Virus record (IMG/VR): IMGVR_UViG_3300032164_000015
Span: 1 to 60,930 of that record
Direction: 5' to 3' (one strand)
DNA: 60,930 nucleotides
From: a virus
The notes below the pieces were generated by a model. The model made no database searches. It had not been told where the DNA came from and saw nothing but the letters and a program-made list of their open reading frames with translations. Position 1 is the first letter of the stretch. The number at the start of each line of letters is the position of its first letter. Made by a program: the position numbers and the translations under genes. Below, one piece after another: positions 33,505 through 41,005 of the stretch.

Positions 33505-34361
33505 GCCACAGCCCCTTCGGTCACCTTGACCCCGAAGATGCTCGCGATGCGCGCCTTCACCGTGTTCCGGTCGTCGCCGTCGAACTTTCCGATGAGCACT
33601 CGCAGCGCTCTCGGCAAGCCGACCAGTCCGATGTCTTCGACCAGTTGTTGAACGTCGCGCGGAGAGAGCGCGTACTCCATCGCCTTCTGCCGCGTCTCGA
33701 TGGCGAGCTGGAGCACGCGGTCCAACATCTTGGGTTCCAGCTTCTTCAGCAGCTCCGAGTCCACCACCTCAGTCAGGATGGCCTTCTCTTGCGCGGGGTC
33801 GGGGTACTCCAACGCGAGCAATCGGAAACGGCTCTTCAGGTCCTCGTTCAGCGCGTAGACCCCGCCGTAGACCGCCGTGTTCATCGTGCCGACGAACCAG
33901 AGCCTCGCGCCCTCCTTCAGCTTGAAGACCTTCTGGCACTCCGGCACTTCGATGCGCCGCCGGAAGTCAGCCAGCCCGTTGAGGACCTTCTGCATCTGCG
34001 GCGACAGGCCGTTGATTTCCTCCAGCACGAGGATGCACTGGCCGACCTCGTTCGCGATTTCGAAGGCCGTGGTCAGCGGCCCCAACACGAACGGTGTGTC
34101 GCCCCCGCGCAACAGGTGGTGCCCAATCAGGTGGCTGCGCCGTACGTCTTCCGAGCAGTCGAACGTGATGATGGGGCACTTCTTCAGCGCCGCGAACGTT
34201 TGGAACGAGAGCGTCTTGCCGATACCCTTCGGGCCGACGAGCACGAGGTTCGACCGGAACATGAGCCCCTCGTAGAGGCCGTGCAGCCCGAAGACATCGA
34301 CGAACTTCAGACCCTGCCGTGGCGCGTACTCTTCCGTTGGAATCCGCTCGACCGCGCTCAA
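33501..34361 (-). CDS. MoxR/CobS-like AAA+ ATPase (286 aa)
   Basis: Walker A GPKGIGKT (43-50), Walker B ILVLEEINGLSP (110-121), sensor GTMNTA (158-163) and an arginine finger in LKSRFR (175-180). MoxR-group ATPases work as hexamers with a vWA protein encoded alongside, here the next gene. They remodel or activate target proteins. The N-terminus lacks a long extension. Coupled by four-base overlaps on both sides. Confidence 0.9.
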   Translation of the reverse strand: MSAVERIPTEEYAPRQGLKFVDVFGLHGLYEGLMFRSNLVLVGPKGIGKTLSFQTFAALKKCPIITFDCSEDVRRSHLIGHHLLRGGDTPFVLGPLTTAFEIANEVGQCILVLEEINGLSPQMQKVLNGLADFRRRIEVPECQKVFKLKEGARLWFVGTMNTAVYGGVYALNEDLKSRFRLLALEYPDPAQEKAILTEVVDSELLKKLEPKMLDRVLQLAIETRQKAMEYALSPRDVQQLVEDIGLVGLPRALRVLIGKFDGDDRNTVKARIASIFGVKVTEGAVA

Positions 34362-34969
34362 GGGCCTGCCTTCTTCTTCTTCGGCTTCTGGGTCTTCGTG
34401 TCCGCTTCGAGAACCGCAGCGGCGAAGCCAGCGCCTTCGATGACCGCCGCCTTCTCCGCGTTGAAGCTGGCGAACGCCTCCTCCGTCAGGGACTCGATTT
34501 CTTCTGAGGCCCCCACGGTGAGCGCGAACGACACCTTCTTCAGCGCCTCGACCGCAGGGCCGTTCAGCTTGCCGGTCTCGATGAGCGCCTGAATCTTCGA
34601 CGGATTGAGCACCGTGGTGGTGACCTTGTCGTAGACCGTGCTCTCCTCGATGCCGTTCACCGCGAGCAGGGTCTTGAACTTCTCCTCCTCCGGCAGCTTG
34701 GCGATCTTCTTGTCCACGCGAACCGTGCTGCCGTTCAGCTCGAACTTGCGGCCCCCGGTTTCCGTCTCAGTGCCGATCTTGCTCGCGTCGTCGAGCAGGC
34801 TCAGGCGCAGTAGCTCCATGCGCTTCTCCAGCCGATCTTTCATCCACCGCGCGAGCGAGTAGGTGGTCAGCTTTTCTCCCGTCGAGAGCGCCTCGATCGG
34901 TAGGTGCATCACCTCACCACTCGACATCGGCTTGACTTCGGACTCAACCAGCTTCACGAGGGACTTCAT
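34358..34969 (-). CDS. Third component of the MoxR/vWA operon, unknown (203 aa)
   Basis: Helical protein with a basic lysine-rich C-terminus (KTQKPKKKKAG). The central part has FELNGSTVRVDKKIAKLP and a long helix. ATG at 34969 with GGAG eight bases upstream is preferred over the longer frame to 35056, which would cover the promoter. First gene of the operon with the AAA+ and CobT-like genes, so it may be their substrate or adaptor. Confidence 0.72.
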   Translation of the reverse strand: MKSLVKLVESEVKPMSSGEVMHLPIEALSTGEKLTTYSLARWMKDRLEKRMELLRLSLLDDASKIGTETETGGRKFELNGSTVRVDKKIAKLPEEEKFKTLLAVNGIEESTVYDKVTTTVLNPSKIQALIETGKLNGPAVEALKKVSFALTVGASEEIESLTEEAFASFNAEKAAVIEGAGFAAAVLEADTKTQKPKKKKAGP

Positions 34970-35027
34970 GGCGTTTCTCCGTTCGACATGCGGGTGAGGC
35001 TCCTTCGTACCAAACAGGTGTGACACC

Positions 35028-35056
35028 CACGTAGCAGCAAGGATTGCGCTTGTCAC
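35028..35056 (-). promoter_or_regulatory. Promoter of the MoxR/vWA operon
   Basis: Minus strand GTGACA (35056-35051), 17-base spacer, TACGTG (35033-35028), about 60 bases before the ATG at 34969. It lies in the divergent region 34970-35118 shared with the plus-strand island. Confidence 0.45.
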
Positions 35057-35084
35057 GCAACTTATTCCAACTGCTGGGGAATCC

Positions 35085-35113
35085 GGGACCTGCTCTCGCG
35101 CGTGCGGTAGAGT
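35085..35113 (+). promoter_or_regulatory. Possible leaderless promoter of the plus-strand island
   Basis: TAGAGT (35108-35113) five bases before the ATG at 35119, with a poor -35 (GGGACC, 35085-35090) 17 bases upstream. The position fits the leaderless pattern seen elsewhere in the right half. No ribosome site is present. Confidence 0.4.
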
Positions 35114-35118
35114 TGGGC

Positions 35119-35427
35119 ATGGCCTACTACTACGCGACCGTGCCCGGCGTGTTCCCAGTTCCCGACCCTGAGAAGGGACCGACCATCGTGTACAGCGCGC
35201 GCCTGCTGATGGAGCACGCGCTGTTCGACATGAAGGTTCAGGCGCAGCGCCTCGACGTGGCGTTCGACGGCACCCGAGCTTTCCGTACGGACGAGCTGTA
35301 CATGGCCCGATTTCAGAAAGATCAACTCGGCTACGTCATCGCGTTCGGCGACAAAAAGGTCTACTGGACGACGACGAATCCGGTAGGAGCTGATGCTGAG
35401 ACCGAAGCCAAATGGAGAGCGCTATGA
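35119..35427 (+). CDS. Hypothetical protein (102 aa)
   Basis: Mixed alpha/beta protein (YYYATVPGVFPVPDP; YVIAFGDKKVYWTTTNP). ATG at 35119 follows a -10 box by five bases, suggesting a leaderless message; an upstream in-frame start at 35044 would read through the promoter. Overlaps the next gene by ATGA. First gene of the membrane-protein island. Confidence 0.7.
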   Translation: MAYYYATVPGVFPVPDPEKGPTIVYSARLLMEHALFDMKVQAQRLDVAFDGTRAFRTDELYMARFQKDQLGYVIAFGDKKVYWTTTNPVGADAETEAKWRAL

Positions 35428-36035
35428 GCGTCGTTGCCTTCAAGCCGACCGCGAAGGACTTGTTCACGCGGTTCGAGGTGTTGTTCTGGAGCTTGTTCCT
35501 CGGCATTCCCACCGCCCTTGGTGTCGGTGCGCACCTGACGCCGCAAGATCCACCTGTGCCCTTCGTGGGCTGGGCGATTCTCTGGGCGGCTATCGGCGGC
35601 ATGTGGGGTGTCGCTGTTCTGTTCTTCATTCGCAGGTGGAAGCAGCTCAACCTGTACCGTTTTCGCATCGACCCGGTCGGACTGATGGTGGGCTGGAAAG
35701 AGGACAAGCACTGCGTGTCGGGTGAGATGGTCGAGCGCGAGCTGACCGCAGTCCTCGCGCGGCTGACTCCGACGTACCCCGAAGCCGCGAAGGCCCTCCG
35801 TGGCTGCGTCGTGGTGATGACCGAGCCCACGTTCATGTGCTGGCCGGGTCCGGGCTTCGTCGCGCGCAAGGTCGCGGGCGTGCAGGATGGTCAACTGATG
35901 TTCGTGGGTTGGCACGAAGATCTGAAGTCAAGTGCGTTGCAGCATGAGCTGGCGCATCGCGTGCTTCAGGTGTACGCGGGAGATCCAGTAGAGTCGGTCG
36001 CTCACGAGATGATGACGAAACTGGGTATCAGCTAG
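35424..36035 (+). CDS. Membrane protein with HExxH metalloprotease-like motif (203 aa)
   Basis: Two hydrophobic helices near residues 15-35 (FWSLFLGIPTALGVGAHL) and 48-68 (GWAILWAAIGGMWGVAVLFF) anchor it. The remaining soluble part ends with LQHELAHRVLQVYAGD and VAHEM, a zinc-binding HExxH and a third His. It may be a membrane-bound protease. ATG at 35424 has GGAG seven bases upstream and overlaps the previous stop. Position beside lipoprotein and coiled-coil membrane genes suggests a role at the envelope. Confidence 0.72.
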   Translation: MSVVAFKPTAKDLFTRFEVLFWSLFLGIPTALGVGAHLTPQDPPVPFVGWAILWAAIGGMWGVAVLFFIRRWKQLNLYRFRIDPVGLMVGWKEDKHCVSGEMVERELTAVLARLTPTYPEAAKALRGCVVVMTEPTFMCWPGPGFVARKVAGVQDGQLMFVGWHEDLKSSALQHELAHRVLQVYAGDPVESVAHEMMTKLGIS

Positions 36036-36045
36036 GAGACGGACG

Positions 36046-36327
36046 ATGGCGAAGAAGACGCGGAAGAGTTCAAAGCCAACCTCCAAGCCCAGCAGCGCCG
36101 CGATGGCTGCTGCTGAAGCGATGCTGGCCCCGCTGCGCGACCTGTTGGTCACTTCGGTCAAGCAGAACGAGCTGAACGCTCAGATGCTCACGGACTTGAA
36201 CGACCGCGTCGAGAAGCTGGCGGGGCAGCTCGACCAACTTCAGAAGATCGCCCCCGCCGATTCCAAGCTCCTCACCGAACCCGCCCCTGTCCCCGTTTCA
36301 TCCCTGCTCACCGAGTCCCCTCAATGA
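36046..36327 (+). CDS. Coiled-coil protein (93 aa)
   Basis: Lys/Ser-rich basic start, then a long amphipathic helix (residues 20-70) with heptad pattern, and a Pro/Val/Ser tail. AGGAG ribosome site. Could partner the neighbouring membrane coiled-coil protein. No family recognised. Confidence 0.65.
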   Translation: MAKKTRKSSKPTSKPSSAAMAAAEAMLAPLRDLLVTSVKQNELNAQMLTDLNDRVEKLAGQLDQLQKIAPADSKLLTEPAPVPVSSLLTESPQ

Positions 36328-36773
36328 CCGAAGAAGCTGCGCAGCCAACGTACGACAAGAAGAAGCTGTGGAAGCTACTCCTGCTCGTAGTGCCTGCGCT
36401 CATCTCCGGCGCGTCGAGCTATTTGAAGTCTCGGGCGGAAGCGACTGACCAAGCGAAGGCGACCTTCGAGCACATGGAGGCGGACATCGACGCCCTCCAA
36501 GAGGCCGTGTCCAAAGTCGTCGAAGTGAACTACGTGCAGTCAGCGGAAATCGTTGTGCTGAAAGAACAGCTCGAATCAGCGAACAAGCGCGCTGAAGCCG
36601 TGCATCACTGGGCTGCGCTTCCCGCACCGGCTGTTGCAAAGCCACCGCCCTCGGGCGTGAACATGGACTCTGCCGACATGGACGGCGTCCCGGACGGACC
36701 GAAGGCGGCCATTCGTCGCAACAAGCCGCAGAGCTTCGATGCCGTCTTGCAGAACTACAAGTCGAAGAAGTGA
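36324..36773 (+). CDS. Single-pass membrane coiled-coil protein, i-spanin-like (149 aa)
   Basis: One N-terminal membrane helix (about 15-35, LWKLLLLVVPALISGASSYL) followed by a long coiled coil (40-95) and a Pro-rich tail. This layout is that of inner-membrane spanin subunits, which bridge to an outer-membrane lipoprotein at lysis; such a lipoprotein is encoded next. Resemblance is structural, not by sequence family. Confidence 0.6.
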   Translation: MTEEAAQPTYDKKKLWKLLLLVVPALISGASSYLKSRAEATDQAKATFEHMEADIDALQEAVSKVVEVNYVQSAEIVVLKEQLESANKRAEAVHHWAALPAPAVAKPPPSGVNMDSADMDGVPDGPKAAIRRNKPQSFDAVLQNYKSKK

Positions 36774-36783
36774 GGGGGTTCAC

Positions 36784-37320
36784 ATGAAGCGCGCAATCTC
36801 TCTGGTCCTCGTGGTCGCTTTGTCCGGCGGCTGCGCGACGGTTCCTGCCCTCGCGCCGACGGTCGCCATCAACGTCGAAAAGCGGGTCGAAAGCCGACCC
36901 CTGCCGCCCGACCCCTCCACCGAGGCCCTGCCGCCCGGTACGCCTGCGGATGACTGGGTCCTGCCCTTGGAGGCGGGTTCATGCCTCGACAAGGCAGGAA
37001 AGGCCGTTCCCGGCGCTGTGGGGCCGTGTCCCAGCCTCAGCGGCATCTCCCTGAGCGAGTCTCGCGCCGCCCGAGCCAAGCTCTTCCAGATTCGCTACCC
37101 CGAACTGCGCCGCTTGTACGAGGCGGACCGTATGGTCTGGTCCGCGCACCGGGAGCTGTACGAAGAGCGCCTTCAGCAGGCCGACCAGAAGATTCGGGAC
37201 ATGCAGCCCAACTGGTTCGAGCGGCACGCGGTTCAACTTGGTGTGGTTGGAGGGTTCGTTCTCGGGGCCGCCCTGACGGTGAGCCTGACGTACGCGATTC
37301 ACCAAACCACCAAGCCGTAG
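36784..37320 (+). CDS. Lipoprotein with C-terminal membrane helix (178 aa)
   Basis: Signal peptide MKRAISLVLVVALSGGCATV with lipobox LSGGC; mature protein would start at the Cys (residue 18). A proline-rich stretch follows (30-60), then a helical region, and near the C-terminus a hydrophobic segment (LGVVGGFVLGAALTVSLTYA). ATG at 36784 is chosen because it opens the signal peptide; the longer frame from 36739 does not. With the preceding gene it could form a two-part spanin, although the C-terminal membrane helix is unusual for an o-spanin. Confidence 0.72.
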   Translation: MKRAISLVLVVALSGGCATVPALAPTVAINVEKRVESRPLPPDPSTEALPPGTPADDWVLPLEAGSCLDKAGKAVPGAVGPCPSLSGISLSESRAARAKLFQIRYPELRRLYEADRMVWSAHRELYEERLQQADQKIRDMQPNWFERHAVQLGVVGGFVLGAALTVSLTYAIHQTTKP

Positions 37321-37354
37321 GGTTGGATCTCTTTCGCTGGTTCTGGAGCTGGGT

Positions 37355-37672
37355 ATGTCCGCTTGTCTTCTCTGTGGCGCAGCCACGCAGTCTCTCACCG
37401 CCAATCGCCTGTGCCACCTGTGCGAGGTTCGCTGGCAAGACTCGCTGGAGTTCAAGCGCGCGGCCTACTTCGCGAAGCTGAAGCGAGAAGGTCCAGCAGC
37501 CGTCGCGTTCGCGGACTTTGTTTTCGGCAAGCAGAAGGAGCGGCAGGCGGACGAGGCAGAAGCGAAGAGCCCGGAGCGCAAGGCGGAGAAGGAAGCCGCT
37601 GAAGCGAAATGGGAGGCTGAGAAAAAGAACGGCGTGCTCGCACCGAAACCGTCGAAGCCCAACGGTGTCTAG
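37355..37672 (+). CDS. Zinc-knuckle protein with charged helical tail (105 aa)
   Basis: CLLCGAA and, 16 residues on, CHLCEVRW form a four-Cys zinc site; the rest is a Lys/Glu/Ala-rich helix. Ends in an ATGA-like convergent overlap with the minus-strand gene at 37669. Last gene of the plus-strand island. Confidence 0.7.
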   Translation: MSACLLCGAATQSLTANRLCHLCEVRWQDSLEFKRAAYFAKLKREGPAAVAFADFVFGKQKERQADEAEAKSPERKAEKEAAEAKWEAEKKNGVLAPKPSKPNGV

Positions 37673-37959
37673 GTCGGCTCCGCTTCCAGCTCGACGCTGA
37701 GCTTCTCCGACGCCAGCTTCCGGGCCTTGTCCAGAATGCGCGCCTGAGCGGGCTCGTCCTCGACCAGCTTCGTGACGTTGAGCATGACCATGTAGACCGC
37801 AAGGATGGCCGTCAGCTCCAGCTCGTCGTGCTCTGCGGGCGTCAGCAACTCCCCGCGCTGGCGCTGTGAGATTTCCAACCCCTTCGCGACGTTCACCCCA
37901 ACGAGGTCGCGATGGTACTTCGCGGCTGCGCGCTTCCGTTCGATGTACTTCGGTTGCAC
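37669..37959 (-). CDS. Hypothetical helical protein (96 aa)
   Basis: GTG at 37959 with a strong GGAGGG ribosome site decides the start over the longer frame to 38160, whose added part is Ser/Arg shadow. Helical with a possible membrane-facing helix (AILAVYMVMLNVTKLV). Last gene of the Ku operon. Confidence 0.68.
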   Translation of the reverse strand: MQPKYIERKRAAAKYHRDLVGVNVAKGLEISQRQRGELLTPAEHDELELTAILAVYMVMLNVTKLVEDEPAQARILDKARKLASEKLSVELEAEPT

Positions 37960-37975
37960 GAGAACCCTCCGAACG

Positions 37976-38200
37976 TCACTTAAGTCGGGTGAGCCCGACG
38001 AAGACGAGTCCCAAGCGAACTGACATCGTACCGTGCGAGAACAGATGCGTGACCTGCTCGACGCGATAGACGCCGAGCGGCAGTTGGTTCGCGTTGGTGG
38101 GCGGGTGACTCCAGTCGATGTACTCGCCTTGTCGAGGAAGCACCGAGTCTCGCAGGTCAAACGTGGTCTCGTTTTCAGCCGTTTCGAACGTGATGTTCAT
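37976..38200 (-). CDS. Hypothetical beta-rich protein (74 aa)
   Basis: Alternating strand pattern (NITFETAENETTFDL; GVYRVEQVTHLFSHGTMSV; LGLVFVGLTRL) suggests a small barrel. Overlaps the preceding gene (ATG within four bases of its stop). Member of the Ku operon; unknown function. Confidence 0.65.
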   Translation of the reverse strand: MNITFETAENETTFDLRDSVLPRQGEYIDWSHPPTNANQLPLGVYRVEQVTHLFSHGTMSVRLGLVFVGLTRLK

Positions 38201-38406
38201 TTGTTGTCTCCTTCAAAGTAGTACCGGGTCGCGGCGATCCGACGCCTTCGCGTTTGCTGCGTTGCCGTGTCGATCGCCTTCCGAAGGTTGGCAATTTGTC
38301 GCCGCACGGCAGTCAGATGTGCAGGCACCGCCTCTTGGTTCGAGGCGGCATCCTCCAACAGGTCGAGGATCTTCCTCGCTGAAATCGGAGACAGCTCCAC
38401 GTTCAT
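38197..38406 (-). CDS. Hypothetical helical protein (69 aa)
   Basis: ATG at 38406 overlaps the upstream stop (ATGA), which rules against the longer frame to 38517. Contains the helical ISARKILDLLEDAASNQ and a basic stretch (QTRRRRIAATRYYF). Ku operon member. Confidence 0.68.
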   Translation of the reverse strand: MNVELSPISARKILDLLEDAASNQEAVPAHLTAVRRQIANLRKAIDTATQQTRRRRIAATRYYFEGDNK

Positions 38407-39077
38407 GGCGCGCCTCCGATGCGGCGAACCACAGGTCCACCGTCGAACACGAGCTTCATGTCGTCGGGTAGGGTCTGTAGACCGCCCTTCTTGATGTCCG
38501 TCGCGCAGCCGACCCACAGCTCTTCGAGTACCTCCAGCGGAAGGCGGCTGTTCCGCCTCTCTTGGTGCAGCTCGGCATCCCAGACCTTCCGCGACATCCG
38601 CAACTCAGGCAGCAACTTGCCGTCCAGCCGCAGTTCCTTCCGCCCGCCGAAGCTGCTCTCCAGCGTGCGCAGCCAGACGCGAACCAGATCCGCTCGCACG
38701 CACTCCGCGTACTCAATGCTCGTACCGTAGGCGGAGTCCTCACCGCCCGCGACGAAGCACGCTTTCTCGAAAGGCTCGCGCGAACAGCTCAGCTCCAGCG
38801 CCTTCAGCAGCGCGCTCTGCTCCTCAGCGCGAGGCGTGCCGACCTCTGGCTTGAAGTGGACCTGCTTGTTCGAGCTGAAGCACTTGCCCGCGTGTCCCGG
38901 CAAGAGCGAGCACGAGTACGCGGTCACCGGCAAGAACCCTCCGCAGTACACACGCACGTCGAAGTAGCCGTCCGTGTGAGCGACCAGTCGCGTGCCCTCG
39001 CGTGCGCGCGCGAGGAGGAACAGCCGCAAGTCGTGGGCGAGCTTCTGTTCCTCAGGCGTACGGTCGTTGTCGTTCAT
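38403..39077 (-). CDS. Hypothetical protein (224 aa), Ku operon
   Basis: Cys and His residues are scattered (VYCGGFLP, YSCSLLPGHAGKCF, LELSCSREP, KACFV, YAECVRAD), of which the C-x3-PGHxGxC part looks like a small zinc knuckle. The C-terminal half is helical with VLEELWVGCATDIKKG. Overlaps the Ku gene by four bases. No family recognised. Confidence 0.65.
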   Translation of the reverse strand: MNDNDRTPEEQKLAHDLRLFLLARAREGTRLVAHTDGYFDVRVYCGGFLPVTAYSCSLLPGHAGKCFSSNKQVHFKPEVGTPRAEEQSALLKALELSCSREPFEKACFVAGGEDSAYGTSIEYAECVRADLVRVWLRTLESSFGGRKELRLDGKLLPELRMSRKVWDAELHQERRNSRLPLEVLEELWVGCATDIKKGGLQTLPDDMKLVFDGGPVVRRIGGAP

Positions 39078-39916
39078 GCGGTCTTCTTCGCCTTCTTGGC
39101 GGGCTTGGCTTCGGACTTCGCCTCAGGCTTAGCCGCGACCTTCGCGTCGAGGCTCGCCTTCAGGGCGGCCATCAAGTCGAGGACCGGGACCATCGCCTTC
39201 GTCGGCACCGCAATGGTGATGGGCTCACCCTTCACCTTCTGCTCGATGATGCTGCGCAGCTTCTCTTGGTGCTCATCCTTGTACTTGCCGGGCTCGAAGG
39301 CCGAGACCGCCTGCGCTTCGACGAGCTGCGTCGCCAATGCGACCTCAGCGGGAGTCACCTCGGTCTCGCCCAGCGGTACCTCAGCAGGGCTCCGCACTTC
39401 GTCGGCGTAGCGGAGCTGCTGCAAGGCCAGCCCGTCCCAGCCCGCGAGGGTCCGCACGACGGCGACGTGCTCGCGCCCGCGCGAGGCGTACCGGACCACC
39501 GCCGCGCGCTTGGTCTCGGACAGGGTCACCATGAGCAGCCGGAACGCCCGCTCCGCGCCCTTGTCTGGCCCGAGGAAGTAGAGGGTGTCGAGGTAGAGCG
39601 GGTCGATGCTCTCAGCCGGAACGAACTCCGCGATTTCCATCCGCTTGTCCGACTCGGGTTCGAGCGCCTTCAGCTCTTCCTCACTGAAGACGACGTACTG
39701 GTCCTTCGCGAACTCGTAGCCCTTGACGATGTTGTCCTTGGTGACGACTTCGCCGGTCTCCGGGTCGTACATCTGCTGCTTCAGGCGGGTCTTCTTCTCC
39801 GCGTGGAGCTGGTTGAAGCTGATCTTGGTGCTCGACTCGCTAGCCGAGTAGACCTTCACCGGGATGTTCACCAGACCGAAGGACAGCATGTTCGACTGCA
39901 TGGAGCGAAGGGCCAC
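39074..39916 (-). CDS. ku: Ku homologue, DNA-end-binding protein (280 aa)
   Basis: Bacterial-type Ku homodimer that encircles broken DNA ends for non-homologous end joining. Characteristic blocks: ALRSMQSNMLSFGLVNIPVK at the start (after GTG), SFNQLHAEKKTRLKQQMYDP, EIAEFVPAESIDPLYLDTLY, KGAERAFRLL, and an A-L-K-A bridge region before a lysine/alanine-rich tail (KPAKKAKKTA). Length matches bacterial Ku. Start GTG at 39916 with AAGGAG. No LigD or ATP-dependent ligase is visible in the window. Phage Ku is known from some mycobacteriophages, where it may circularise or protect the genome ends. Confidence 0.94.
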   Translation of the reverse strand: MALRSMQSNMLSFGLVNIPVKVYSASESSTKISFNQLHAEKKTRLKQQMYDPETGEVVTKDNIVKGYEFAKDQYVVFSEEELKALEPESDKRMEIAEFVPAESIDPLYLDTLYFLGPDKGAERAFRLLMVTLSETKRAAVVRYASRGREHVAVVRTLAGWDGLALQQLRYADEVRSPAEVPLGETEVTPAEVALATQLVEAQAVSAFEPGKYKDEHQEKLRSIIEQKVKGEPITIAVPTKAMVPVLDLMAALKASLDAKVAAKPEAKSEAKPAKKAKKTA

Positions 39917-39943
39917 GGTGGTTCTCCTTGAGGGTTATGAGGG

Positions 39944-39972
39944 TGTGATGTTGCGCGCCTCGTGATTGTCAA
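39944..39972 (-). promoter_or_regulatory. Promoter of the Ku operon
   Basis: Minus strand TTGACA (39972-39967) with a weak -10 ATCACA (39949-39944) 17 bases on; leader of about 25 bases containing AAGGAG. It drives Ku and four downstream genes. Confidence 0.5.
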
Positions 39973-39979
39973 CTCGACC

Positions 39980-40216
39980 TCAGAACCCCTTCGGCCAGAC
40001 GTTGTGCGTCGTGTGTTCCTGCATCACTGCGCGGAGCAGCTTCTGCACCTGCGCCCTTGAGACCTTCATCTCGTCAGCCGCCGCGTACATCGCGAGCATC
40101 AGCGCGTCGTCACTGCACTGGTGCCGGATGAGGTGTCGGGTGAAGGCGAGGAGGAGCGGGAACGCAATCGCCGGATCATCTCCTCTCGGTCGCGATTGAA
40201 AAGCGTGGACGAGCAC
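39980..40216 (-). CDS. Hypothetical protein overlapping the previous gene (78 aa)
   Basis: The C-terminal part (AIAFPLLLAFTRHLIRHQCSDD, MLAMYAAADEMKVSRAQVQKLL) looks like a genuine helical protein, possibly with a helix-turn-helix. The best start is GTG at 40216, giving 118 bases of overlap with the gene at 40099-40428. It may instead be the continuation of that gene after a frameshift near 40190, because the other frame's last 25 residues there are low-quality Ser/Pro/Arg. Confidence 0.5.
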   Translation of the reverse strand: MLVHAFQSRPRGDDPAIAFPLLLAFTRHLIRHQCSDDALMLAMYAAADEMKVSRAQVQKLLRAVMQEHTTHNVWPKGF

Positions 40217-40428
40217 CCCATCCCGATTCCCATGTCCTGCGTCATCGCCTCGCGTTTGGCGGCGTCGGCGCGCAGGAAGATCCCGCACCGCCACTGAATC
40301 CCCACCAGCTCCAAGTACGGGCAACCCTTTTTCGCGTCCCATTCGACACCTTCCTCGCGCATCTGTTGTTGGCTCCAACCGCACGGAGCCTTGCGGCAGC
40401 AGTACCCCGAACCGACACACGCGCTCAT
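40099..40428 (-). CDS. Cysteine-cluster protein, YkgJ-like in style (109 aa)
   Basis: Starts SACVGSGYCCRKAPCGW and has further Cys near 36 (GCPYLE), 49 (RCGIF) and 74 (GCSS), the spacing of YkgJ-type iron-sulfur or zinc cluster proteins. ATG at 40428 overlaps the preceding stop (ATGA). The last 25 residues look like out-of-frame translation; see the overlapping gene at 39980-40216. Confidence 0.68.
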   Translation of the reverse strand: MSACVGSGYCCRKAPCGWSQQQMREEGVEWDAKKGCPYLELVGIQWRCGIFLRADAAKREAMTQDMGIGMGCSSTLFNRDREEMIRRLRSRSSSPSPDTSSGTSAVTTR

Positions 40429-40793
40429 GCGAGCGCTTCCCACGCCCGAATGAGCGCTGCCAAAACGTTCTCGTGCTGCTCGAAGAATTTCTCCGGGCGA
40501 AGCCCGTAGATGTTGAGCTTCGCCCACGTCTCAGGGACGTACTCGCCGACGATTTCAGCGGTCAACGAGAAACGTTCAACGGACGCCAGATCCAAGCCCG
40601 CGCTCGTGGGCATTAACGTGTAGTCGTACAAATCGACGCAGAACTGATCCTTGTCGTTGGTCAGACAAGGTCGCTTGGTTTCGATGCGGCGATAAAAGGT
40701 TCCAACCTTCGTGTCGTAGACGAGGGGTCGCAAGTTCGGTTGGAACTTGAAGCCGAGGCCCGTCATCTTGGTCTGCACTTCTTCAAGAGTCAT
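40425..40793 (-). CDS. Hypothetical protein (122 aa)
   Basis: Mixed fold; YDTKVGTFYRRIETKRPCL and DQFCVDLYDYTLMP strands, helical end. Overlaps neighbours by ATGA at both ends, confirming co-translation in the operon from the 42.4 kb promoter. No family recognised. Confidence 0.7.
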   Translation of the reverse strand: MTLEEVQTKMTGLGFKFQPNLRPLVYDTKVGTFYRRIETKRPCLTNDKDQFCVDLYDYTLMPTSAGLDLASVERFSLTAEIVGEYVPETWAKLNIYGLRPEKFFEQHENVLAALIRAWEALA

Positions 40794-41005
40794 AGACCTA
40801 CGCCTCGCTTGTTTCGCGCGACCAGTGAGTCCGCCTCGGCGAGCGCCTGCTTCTTGGTCTCCGGGTCGTCCGGGTAGAAGTAGAAGCGCGCGACCACCGG
40901 CCCGTCACGGTGTCCGACAACCTCATAGAACCGATCGTCTTCGTGGACCGTCCCGTCCGCGTAGTGGTGCGGATGGTTGATGTGGTACGGGCGCGCGGGG
41001 CTCAC
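40790..41005 (-). CDS. Hypothetical His-rich protein (71 aa)
   Basis: N-terminus RPYHINHPHHYADGTVHEDD could bind metal; the rest is a small alpha/beta unit with FYFYPDDPETKKQAL. ATGA overlaps on both sides. Confidence 0.68.
   Translation of the reverse strand: MSPARPYHINHPHHYADGTVHEDDRFYEVVGHRDGPVVARFYFYPDDPETKKQALAEADSLVARNKRGVGL

Noticed and set aside
31816-33651. 611-codon plus-strand frame over the CobT-like gene
   Set aside because: Antisense shadow with no motif; the minus frame encodes vWA and HExxH motifs.
31567-34361. Cobaltochelatase CobS/CobT for cobalamin synthesis
   Set aside because: Only the MoxR and vWA parts match in layout; no CobN or other pathway genes are present, so a generic AAA+/vWA system is the safer name.
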